DNA of 27,811 bases from JAOUFP01 sp947085825 (GTDB lineage Bacteria; Nitrospirota; Thermodesulfovibrionia; Thermodesulfovibrionales; UBA6898). The stretch spans positions 1 through 27,811 of the forward strand of contig CAMTXX010000073.1 in NCBI GenBank assembly GCA_947085825.1. The letters are read 5' to 3'. Positions 1 through 5,350 of this stretch are shown piece by piece. Every line of letters starts with the position of its first letter. Positions within the stretch are counted from its first letter, which is position 1. The notes below the pieces were generated by a model that made no database searches, was not told the DNA's origin, and saw only the letters and a program-made list of their open reading frames with translations. The translations under genes and the position numbers were made by a program.

Positions 1-179
1 AAGAGGGGTAGGATATTCCCCTCTAAAAAGAGGGGTAGGGGTGTGTAAAAGAAAGGGCATAAAGGAAAACACACCCCTCAATCCCTGCTTAAAGCACCTA
101 CTGTTGGCTCTTGATAGAGGGGAAGCAACAAGAATCGCTCAATTTTGTTAAGAGATAAATCATGAAATGAGGAGGGGAC
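1..179. repeat. Palindromic intergenic repeats (REP-like), no gene
   Basis: No coding region is visible here. The stretch is made of inverted repeats: AGAGGGG at 2-8 pairs with CCCCTCT at 18-24, and GGGGTGTGT at 38-46 pairs with ACACACCCC at 69-77. A module at 86-107, containing CCTACTGTTGG at 97-107, recurs in reverse orientation near 3457-3478 with few differences. Similar G-run/C-run palindromes lie at 2720-2834, 5100-5146 and 13628-13649. The window starts inside this repeat. A Shine-Dalgarno-like GGAGGGG at 171-177 precedes the gene fragment that follows. Confidence 0.6.
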
Positions 180-332
180 ATGCGGGATGATAATAAGAAA
201 CCAAAAATCCTGATAGTGGATGATGAGGAAAAGAATCTCAAGGTGATGAGTTTGATATTACAAAGCCGGAACTATGATTTTGAAACAGCAAAAAATGGTT
301 ATGAGGCATTGGAGAAGGTCAATTCTCAGTGA
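180..332 (+). pseudogene. Truncated response-regulator receiver fragment
   Basis: This 50-codon open frame starts at ATG 180 behind GGAGGGG and stops at TGA 330-332. It encodes the first beta-alpha-beta part of a CheY-like receiver domain, with the acidic pair in ILIVDDEEKN, then ends after ALEK, before the phospho-acceptor aspartate. From residue 7 to the break it is almost identical to the start of the intact receiver at 1018 (shared KKPKILIVDDEEKNLK, then NYDFETAKNG and EALEK). It cannot be a working receiver. It looks like the remnant of a duplicated or interrupted copy, with the vapBC pair lying between the remnant and the full copy. The fragment is directly visible; the order of events is inferred. 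Confidence 0.8.
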
Positions 333-341
333 TGGAACGTA

Positions 342-376
342 TTGAATTGCACAATTTAATATGGTATAGTTGTGCA
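342..376 (+). promoter_or_regulatory. vapBC promoter with overlapping inverted repeat
   Basis: TTGAAT at 342-347 and TATAGT at 365-370 are separated by 17 bp, a good sigma70-type spacing, about 34 bp before the vapB start. A 7-bp inverted repeat, TGCACAA at 348-354 and TTGTGCA at 370-376, covers the spacer and the -10 element. VapB/VapBC complexes of this class usually repress their own promoter through such palindromes, so this is a likely operator. A strong ribosome site, AAGGAGG at 392-398, follows. Confidence 0.6.
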
Positions 377-403
377 TATATAGTTCACAGTAAGGAGGAT
401 TAA

Positions 404-604
404 ATGCGTGCAACTGTAACAATAGAAAAAGACAAACTGGATATACTCCTGAAAGAAACAAAAAGCAGAAGCAAGGCGTCTGCTGTAAAGATTGCCATTG
501 ACGAGTATCTCAGAAAAAAAAAGATTGAAAAGATAAAATCAATGAGAGGCAAGTTAGAGTTTGACATGACTGCGGATGAGATAAGACATCGTGAAAGACA
601 ATAG
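404..604 (+). CDS. vapB: VapB-family antitoxin (type II toxin-antitoxin)
   Basis: This 66-residue protein has a ribbon-helix-helix-like start (MRATVTIEKDKLDILLKET), a positive helix (SAVKIAIDEYLRKKK) and a polar C-terminal tail, as in VapB antitoxins where the N-terminus binds operator DNA and the tail wraps the toxin. The start is fixed by AAGGAGG six bases upstream. Its end overlaps the toxin start by 14 bp, typical of coupled antitoxin-toxin pairs. The promoter region carries a palindrome suited to autoregulation. Family assignment rests on size, N-terminal pattern and the adjacent PIN toxin. The pair sits in a repeat-rich stretch between two response-regulator copies, consistent with a mobile origin. 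Confidence 0.85.
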   Translation: MRATVTIEKDKLDILLKETKSRSKASAVKIAIDEYLRKKKIEKIKSMRGKLEFDMTADEIRHRERQ

Positions 605-989
605 AATCTTAATAGACACATCTGTCTGGATAGATTATTTCAGGGGGAGAGATGATCAATTTGCCGGGAAGGTGGATGAGGTTTTAACCTTTTCTGACGT
701 CTATGTGCCGAGGGTTGTAATTGCAGAACTCCTTCAAGGATCAAAATCGGAAAAGGAAATCGCAGTTATAGAAGAATTTATCGGAGCATTCAATATTATT
801 GATCAGACAGATAATACATGGTTAAAAGCCGGAAGGCTTTCATTTTCCATGAAAAGAAAAGGGATTACTGTGAGCATAGTTGATTGTTATATCGCTGTTA
901 TAGCCAGTGAAAATAACTGTAAGATTTTTTCATTGGACGAGCGCTTTAAAAGTATTAAAAGATTTTTAAAACTTGAGTTGTTTATATGA
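591..989 (+). CDS. vapC: VapC-family PIN-domain ribonuclease toxin
   Basis: This is a 132-residue PIN-domain protein. The metal-binding acidic residues are visible: the first aspartate in ILIDTSVWIDYF, the glutamate in VVIAELLQGSKSEKE, the aspartate in VSIVDCYIAVIAS, and another in IFSLDERFKSI. VapC toxins are Mg-dependent endoribonucleases that often cut initiator tRNA or the sarcin-ricin loop; the target here cannot be read. Translation starts at GTG 591, inside the end of vapB, suggesting coupling. The length is normal and all expected acidic residues are present, so the toxin looks intact. It ends 28 bp before the start of the response regulator at 1018. Confidence 0.9.
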   Translation: MKDNRILIDTSVWIDYFRGRDDQFAGKVDEVLTFSDVYVPRVVIAELLQGSKSEKEIAVIEEFIGAFNIIDQTDNTWLKAGRLSFSMKRKGITVSIVDCYIAVIASENNCKIFSLDERFKSIKRFLKLELFI

Positions 990-1017
990 ACTTTGTATCT
1001 GTAAAGAGGGGACTAAA

Positions 1018-1635
1018 ATGAATGAATCTAAAAAACCAAAAATCCTGATAGTGGATGATGAAGAAAAAAATCTCAAACTACTTGGCATGATACTGCAAAG
1101 CCACAACTATGATTTTGAAACAGCAAAAAACGGTCGTGAGGCATTGGAGAAGACTAAGGAATATTCACCTGATCTGATCCTCCTCGATATCATGATGCCT
1201 GAGATGGACGGATATGAGACCTGCAGGAAACTCCGGGAAGACCCTGCCACTAAATTTATACCTGTTGTAATGGTCACAGCGCTTGGGGACCAGGAATCAA
1301 GAAACAAGGGCCTTGAGGCAGGCGCAAATGATTTTTTAACAAAACCTGTTGATAAAACAGAGGTTGCAATCAGGGCAAAAAATCTCCTTCGGGTCAAGGA
1401 ATTCGAGGATTTTCTGAAACAGCATAATGAACTGCTTGAGGCAGAAGTGACAAAGAGGACATCTCAGTTGAAAATGGCTCTTCATGAATTGAGTATGTCA
1501 AATACGCAGTTGAAAGAGTCAAGGGACAAAATAAAAGAAGGCTACATAGAGTCTGTTTATAAACTACGTAATTCACAAAAAAGGCTGTCATTCCCGCAAT
1601 CCCGTCCCGAAAGCTTTCGGGACAGAACATATTGA
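1018..1635 (+). CDS. Response-regulator receiver half of a split HD-GYP regulator
   Basis: This 205-residue product begins at ATG 1018 behind GAGGGGAC. Residues 1-120 are a CheY-like receiver with acidic pair D13-D14, phospho-acceptor D57 (LILLDIMMPEMDG), T87 and K109. Residues about 125-175 form a charged helical linker. The last ~26 residues are not native: they are translated from an inserted palindromic element that supplies the TGA at 1633-1635. The HD-GYP output domain follows in the same reading frame at 1663. Removing the element plus one target duplication would restore a single protein of about 373 residues, the usual receiver/HD-GYP layout. As it stands this is a receiver without its output domain, unless the TGA is read through. 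Confidence 0.85.
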   Translation: MNESKKPKILIVDDEEKNLKLLGMILQSHNYDFETAKNGREALEKTKEYSPDLILLDIMMPEMDGYETCRKLREDPATKFIPVVMVTALGDQESRNKGLEAGANDFLTKPVDKTEVAIRAKNLLRVKEFEDFLKQHNELLEAEVTKRTSQLKMALHELSMSNTQLKESRDKIKEGYIESVYKLRNSQKRLSFPQSRPESFRDRTY

Positions 1636-1703
1636 AAACACTGGATTCCCGCCTTCGCGAGAATGACGGCCAAAAACAAAAATGCCGACTTTATAAACAG
1701 ACT
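1550..1703 (+). mobile_element. MITE-like palindromic element inside the regulator gene
   Basis: The ends are perfect 14-bp inverted repeats, AGTCTGTTTATAAA at 1550-1563 and its reverse complement at 1690-1703. An 8-bp direct repeat, CTACATAG, flanks the element at 1542-1549 and 1704-1711 and looks like a target-site duplication. Inside is a second palindrome, GTCATTCCC at 1587 to GAATGAC ending 1667, with a TCCCGAAAGCTTTCGGGA core. No transposase is encoded, so it would need enzymes supplied elsewhere. Element plus one duplication is 162 bp (54 codons), so the reading frame is kept and only one in-frame stop (TGA 1633) results. A 65-bp stretch (1558-1622) is repeated exactly, inverted, at 27743-27807. 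Confidence 0.8.
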
Positions 1704-2301
1704 CTACATAGACAGCATACAGAGGCTTACGGTGGTTGCCGAATATAAAGATGAAGATACCGCATTCCATATCAAGCGTGTCAGTTACTACTGCTCCTTT
1801 ATGGCCAATAATCTTGGATGGTCTGAAGAAGACGCAGAAACCATCTTTTATGCAAGCCCGATGCATGATATAGGCAAAGTCGCCATTCCGTCAGACATTT
1901 TGCTGAAACCTGCAAAGTTGAATCCTGAAGAATTCGCCTTAATGAAGACACATACCACAATAGGCGGACGGATACTGAACGGCTCTGTGTCAAAATTCCT
2001 CCAGATGGCTGAAAAAATCGCTTTAAGCCACCATGAAAGGTGGGACGGGAACGGATATCCTAAGGGGATAAAAGGCGAGGAGATACCGATTGAAGGCAGG
2101 ATAATGAACATTGCCGACCAGTATGATGCCTTGCGGAGCAGAAGACCTTATAAACCGCCCTTTGACCATGAAAAGGTCTTTAAAATAATCACCGAAGGCG
2201 ACGGCAGGACTATGCCTGAGCATTTTGACCCTCAGATACTTCAGGCCTTCAAAGACACGCATAAGCAGTTTGAGGAGATATACGAGGCGCATAAGGATTG
2301 A
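1663..2301 (+). CDS. HD-GYP output half of a split response regulator
   Basis: This is a 212-residue HD-GYP domain, normally a cyclic-di-GMP phosphodiesterase. Visible motifs are DEDTAFHIKRV (metal-binding histidine region), H68-D69 in MHDIGK, the H97 region (MKTHTTIGG), H123-H124-E125, and DGNGYPKG containing the GYP triplet. The C-terminus is complete. The first ~14 residues come from the inserted element, and the only nearby ATG (1663) lies inside it with no clear ribosome site, so independent translation is uncertain. It shares the reading frame of the upstream receiver half, separated by a single TGA and nine further codons. The catalytic core is intact, so activity remains possible if the product is made. 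Confidence 0.85.
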   Translation: MTAKNKNADFINRLYIDSIQRLTVVAEYKDEDTAFHIKRVSYYCSFMANNLGWSEEDAETIFYASPMHDIGKVAIPSDILLKPAKLNPEEFALMKTHTTIGGRILNGSVSKFLQMAEKIALSHHERWDGNGYPKGIKGEEIPIEGRIMNIADQYDALRSRRPYKPPFDHEKVFKIITEGDGRTMPEHFDPQILQAFKDTHKQFEEIYEAHKD

Positions 2302-2362
2302 TATTGGAAGTCAGAATTGACAGCATAAGGGTGTTTCAGGACTTTTTACGAGGCAGTCAGAA

Positions 2363-2692
2363 TTGAATTTACCTGATAATCTCTGCAGTAATTTCTGCGC
2401 CTATTATAAACCCTCAAAAGACGAAAAACTCGCCTGCAGAGGTTTTCTTGTTCTGAAGAGATTGCTGGAAAATGGAAAGAACATCTCCTTCGGGAAGTCC
2501 GATAGAAGGCCGGGTACTCTGACAGAAGAGGCCCTCAGAAAAGTCCTCTGCCCGGCCTGTCTGTTTTATGAAGGTGATTGCGACTTTATACTGCAGGAAG
2601 GCGATGCCCTGCCCTGCGGAGGTTTTATATTTTTGGGACTTTTAATAGAGCGTGGTATAATATGTATTGACGATGTCCGGAATATCGAATAG
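2363..2692 (+). CDS. Cysteine-rich small protein of unknown function
   Basis: I do not recognise this 109-residue protein. It has clustered cysteines: C8 and C12 (LCSNFC), C25 (ACRGF), C63 and C66 (CPAC), C73 (GDC) and C84 (PCGGF), a pattern that could bind a metal or an Fe-S cluster. There is no signal peptide and no clear membrane segment. The likely start is TTG 2363, with GAGG at 2350-2353 nine bases upstream; no ATG is available near the N-terminus. It follows the HD-GYP half by 61 bp on the same strand and may be co-transcribed with it. Base composition and codon use look like the neighbouring genes, which supports a real gene. Confidence 0.65.
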   Translation: MNLPDNLCSNFCAYYKPSKDEKLACRGFLVLKRLLENGKNISFGKSDRRPGTLTEEALRKVLCPACLFYEGDCDFILQEGDALPCGGFIFLGLLIERGIICIDDVRNIE

Positions 2693-2719
2693 ACTGTAAC
2701 TAGTGGCTGTTTATAAATT

Positions 2720-2834
2720 ACCACCCCTGCCCCTCCTAAAATAGGAGGGGAGCTTAGGGATATGCTGTTTTTATGACTCCCCTCCTTAGCGGCTCCGTCC
2801 GGCCTACTGTTGGTTAAGGAGGGGGAGGGGTGTT
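2720..2834. repeat. REP-like palindromic element, C-run/G-run type
   Basis: The outer arms are ACCACCCCTGCCCCTCC at 2720 and its imperfect complement AAGGAGGGGGAGGGGTG ending near 2832. Within it, CCCCTCCTA at 2730-2738 and TAGGAGGGG at 2742-2750 form a perfect 9-bp hairpin. The right half contains CCTACTGTTGG at 2803-2813, also found at 97-107 and, inverted, at 3457-3467. It fills the gap between the Cys-rich gene and the ferritin-like gene and may also act as a transcription barrier. Confidence 0.65.
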
Positions 2835-2886
2835 TGTTTTATCAGTGTTTATCCGTGTTCATCCGTGGCTAACTGTCGTTTTTAGG
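2832..2886 (+). repeat. Left copy of 55-bp inverted repeat around the ferritin-like gene
   Basis: This segment matches the reverse complement of 3377-3431 with about four mismatches in 55 bases. Its core is built from 10-bp units in tandem: ATCAGTGTTT, ATCCGTGTTC, ATCCGTGGCT (2841-2870). It lies just upstream of the ferritin-like start at 2909. Partial copies of the same unit occur at 3516-3545 and 16864-16905. Confidence 0.75.
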
Positions 2887-2908
2887 ATTAACATTTCAGG
2901 GAGGAAAG

Positions 2909-3394
2909 ATGGAGAAATATTCTATCAGCGAAGTGATTGAACAGGCGGTGCAGACAGAGAGGCTTGGGTATCAGTTTTATACCGCTATGGCGGAGAGGTT
3001 TAAGGAAGATAATGGATTAAAGAAGCTTTTTGGAACCCTTGCGGCAAAAGAACTCGTCCATGAGAAGATGTTTCTGGAACTGAAGGAAATGAGCGGCGCG
3101 GCTGAACCGGAAGGCTGGGATGAGGTTTCACAGTATCTCAGGGCTATAGTGGAGTCTGAGTTTTTCCTCGGCAGGAACAAGTCCCTGCCTGCCCTGGAGC
3201 ATGTCAATACTGTCGAAAGCGCCGTAAACTTTGCGATGGGTTTTGAAAAAGAGACGTTGCTTTACTTCCATACGATACGCGAAGTGGTAAAGGAAAAAGA
3301 CGTCGTGGATGAGATCATCAACGAGGAAAAGAGTCATATCATGTGGCTGAGCAAATTTAAGGAAAATTTCATTAAACCTAAAAACGGCAGTTAG
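2909..3394 (+). CDS. Ferritin-like (rubrerythrin-type) di-iron protein
   Basis: This 161-residue protein is predicted to be a four-helix bundle with two di-iron half-motifs: E17 (TERLGYQFY), E48 with H51 (KELVHEKMF), E113 (GFEKETLLYF), and E140 with H143 (EEKSHIMW). These match the E...ExxH...E...ExxH plan of rubrerythrin-like proteins, which handle peroxide or iron in anaerobes. There is no C-terminal rubredoxin domain, so it is the short 'erythrin' form and must take electrons from a separate partner. ATG 2909 has GGGAGG about 6 bases upstream. The gene is framed by 55-bp inverted repeats, the right-hand one overlapping its last codons, so gene and repeats could have moved together. Confidence 0.85.
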   Translation: MEKYSISEVIEQAVQTERLGYQFYTAMAERFKEDNGLKKLFGTLAAKELVHEKMFLELKEMSGAAEPEGWDEVSQYLRAIVESEFFLGRNKSLPALEHVNTVESAVNFAMGFEKETLLYFHTIREVVKEKDVVDEIINEEKSHIMWLSKFKENFIKPKNGS

Positions 3395-3431
3395 CCACGG
3401 ATGAACACAGATGAACACAGATAAAACAAAC
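3377..3431 (-). repeat. Right copy of 55-bp inverted repeat around the ferritin-like gene
   Basis: This is the reverse complement of 2832-2886 with about four mismatches. It starts inside the last six codons of the ferritin-like gene, so it supplies that protein's C-terminal residues (KPKNGS region) and its stop codon. It contains the 10-bp units AGCCACGGAT, GAACACAGAT, GAACACAGAT. Two inverted copies 490 bp apart could pair in RNA or recombine to flip the gene. Confidence 0.75.
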
Positions 3432-3545
3432 GTTTGATAAGGATAAAAGGCTTCACCCAACAGTAGGCGCTTTAAGCGCAAAAGGGTGATTCACTATTTT
3501 TTGATAAGTCTTTGAAGTATCTGTGCAAATCTGTGCAAATCTGCG
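3432..3545. repeat. Intergenic palindrome and tandem 10-bp repeats before the oxidoreductase gene
   Basis: CACCC at 3454-3458 and GGGTG at about 3484-3488 bracket a stem region with the palindrome GCGCTTTAAGCGC at 3467-3479 and the motif CCAACAGTAGG at 3457-3467. Further right, 3516-3545 holds three 10-bp units, ATCTGTGCAA twice and then ATCTGCGGCC, the same family as the repeats flanking the ferritin-like gene. I see no gene here. Confidence 0.55.
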
Positions 3546-3585
3546 GCCAAATGCTTTTTATAGGTTAAAAAGGGGTGATGGCTTT

Positions 3586-5343
3586 ATGGATTATACGATA
3601 AAAATAGGCGGCGGGGCAGGGCAGGGGATACAGACTATCGGCGATACCCTTGGTCTGGTTTTTTCGCGTACCGGCTATCATGTATTTACTCATCAGGATT
3701 ATGAATCCCGTGTAAGGGGCGGCCATAATTTCTTTCAGGTGCGGTTTGCGGACCATCCTGTTATGGCCTCGAGGGAGAGTGTGGATATCCTCATCGCCCT
3801 TGATAAGGAAAGCATACTCAATTATGAAAAAGAGCTTTCCGGGCATGGGCGGATAATCTACGATGCTGATTCATTAAAGCAGAAGCATGATGGGCCGCTG
3901 TTCCTTGAGGTGCCTTTTGTTCGTTTGGCTGTGGAGCATGGCGGCAGCAAGCTCATGGCCAATACAGTAGCTATCGGCGCTGTGATGGGTATGCTCGGCA
4001 TGGAGATGGATGCGCTTCTTGTAATATTGAAGGATACCTTCGCAAAGAAAGGCGAAGAGGTGATAAAACAGAATACCGCCGCAGTCATGGCAGGCCATGA
4101 CTATGCGGTAAAAGAATGTGTCCAATGCTCATTCAGCCCGGCTCTTTTTTCAAAGCCAAAGATGCTGATAGCAGGCAATGATGCCATAGGGCTTGGTGCA
4201 ATTGCCTCCGGATGCAAATTTTATTCCGCCTATCCCATGACGCCTTCAACCGGGATCATGAATTATATTGCCGGCAAAGAAACGGACTATGGGATAATCG
4301 TTGAGCAGGCAGAGGATGAGATCGCTGCAATCAATATGGCGCTGGGAGCTTCCTTTGCCGGGACAAGGGCGATGACAGGCACCTCAGGCGGGGGCTTTGC
4401 CCTGATGGTGGAGGGACTCTCACTTGCTGCCATGACAGAGACGCCTGTTGTGATAGCGCTTGCTCAAAGGCCGGGGCCTGCAACAGGCCTTCCGACAAGG
4501 ACTGAGCAGGGAGAATTGCAGTTTGCACTCTATACCGCACACGGTGAATTCCCGAGGGTCATCTTTGCCCCCGGCACTCCTGAACAGGCATTTTTTCTTA
4601 CGAACAAGGCCTTTGATCTGGCAGAAAAATATCAGATCCCTGTTATTATCATGACCGACCAGTATCTTGCGGATTCCCAGTGGACATTTGAAGAGTTTAA
4701 TACGACCAGGCTTAAATACACAGATTACCGGATTCGTGGTGAGGTGTTTAATAAGCTCTCAGGCTATAAAAGACATGCCTTTACGGATGATGGAGTATCT
4801 CCCCTTGCTGTTCCCGGCGATGCAAAGCACGTTGTGGTGACTGACAGCGATGAGCATGATGAGGAAGGACATATCATCGAGGATGCCGAGACAAGGGTCA
4901 GGATGATTGACAAGCGGTATTTTAAAAAACTGCCTGACATTATAAATGAAATAGCCCCGCCGCTGTTTTATGGCGATACAGAACCCGAAATAGTGCTTGT
5001 GGGATGGGGTTCTACTTATGGTGTGATGAAAGAGGCGGTTGACTTTCTTTCCGTTAAACAAAAAATTGCACTGCTGCATTTCAGCGAGGTTTATCCTTTC
5101 CCCTCCCCCATCCCCCTCCCTCAAGGGGAGGGGGTAAGGGGGAGGGTGAAATTCGATTACCTGAATGTACTGAAAAACTCTAAATTCAGCATCTGCATAG
5201 AAAACAATGCAACAGGACAGTTTGCGCGTCTCATGAGGACAGAGACAGGCTATGAGTTTACGTCCAGGATCAACAGATATGATGGAAGGCCATTTCTGTT
5301 AGAGCAATTAATTGAAGATATAGAAGTAAGTCTACGGGCCTGA
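3586..5343 (+). CDS. korA: 2-oxoacid:ferredoxin oxidoreductase, fused gamma-alpha subunit
   Basis: This 585-residue protein has two parts. Residues about 1-185 are the gamma (catalytic) domain, beginning with the nucleotide-loop-like KIGGGAGQGIQTIG and including YESRVRGGHNFFQVR. From about residue 195 comes the alpha pyrimidine-binding domain (GLGAIASGCKFYSAYPMTPST, EQAEDEIAAINMALGASFAG, TSGGGFALM, QRPGPATGLPTRTEQ) and its C-terminal transketolase-like part. With the beta subunit at 11150 it should oxidise a 2-oxoacid such as 2-oxoglutarate to an acyl-CoA and reduced ferredoxin; the substrate cannot be settled from sequence. ATG 3586 is chosen because the gamma fold starts there and AAAGGGGTG precedes it. 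Residues about 506-521 (PSPIPLPQGEGVRGRV) derive from a palindromic repeat. The efflux genes start 7 bp downstream. Confidence 0.88.
   Translation: MDYTIKIGGGAGQGIQTIGDTLGLVFSRTGYHVFTHQDYESRVRGGHNFFQVRFADHPVMASRESVDILIALDKESILNYEKELSGHGRIIYDADSLKQKHDGPLFLEVPFVRLAVEHGGSKLMANTVAIGAVMGMLGMEMDALLVILKDTFAKKGEEVIKQNTAAVMAGHDYAVKECVQCSFSPALFSKPKMLIAGNDAIGLGAIASGCKFYSAYPMTPSTGIMNYIAGKETDYGIIVEQAEDEIAAINMALGASFAGTRAMTGTSGGGFALMVEGLSLAAMTETPVVIALAQRPGPATGLPTRTEQGELQFALYTAHGEFPRVIFAPGTPEQAFFLTNKAFDLAEKYQIPVIIMTDQYLADSQWTFEEFNTTRLKYTDYRIRGEVFNKLSGYKRHAFTDDGVSPLAVPGDAKHVVVTDSDEHDEEGHIIEDAETRVRMIDKRYFKKLPDIINEIAPPLFYGDTEPEIVLVGWGSTYGVMKEAVDFLSVKQKIALLHFSEVYPFPSPIPLPQGEGVRGRVKFDYLNVLKNSKFSICIENNATGQFARLMRTETGYEFTSRINRYDGRPFLLEQLIEDIEVSLRA
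5100..5146 (+). repeat. Palindromic G/C-run repeat absorbed in frame in korA
   Basis: C-run arms (from 5100) pair with G-run arms (to 5146) around TCAA, forming an imperfect hairpin of about 20 bp. The sequence resembles the REP-like element at 2720-2834. It is translated in frame as PSPIPLPQGEGVRGRV between the conserved HFSEVYPF and FDYLNVLKN segments, where relatives are expected to have no insert. It lies between core strands near the C-terminus of the alpha subunit. Confidence 0.75.
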
Positions 5344-5350
5344 TACATCC

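Noticed and set aside
258..621. Two minus-strand open frames over the fragment and vapB
   Set aside because: They are antisense to vapB and the receiver remnant, have no ribosome site, and show only hydrophobic low-complexity sequence.
2841..3545. Possible CRISPR-like array
   Set aside because: The 10-bp units are directly adjacent or inverted around a gene. There are no regular 20-40 bp spacers and no cas genes.
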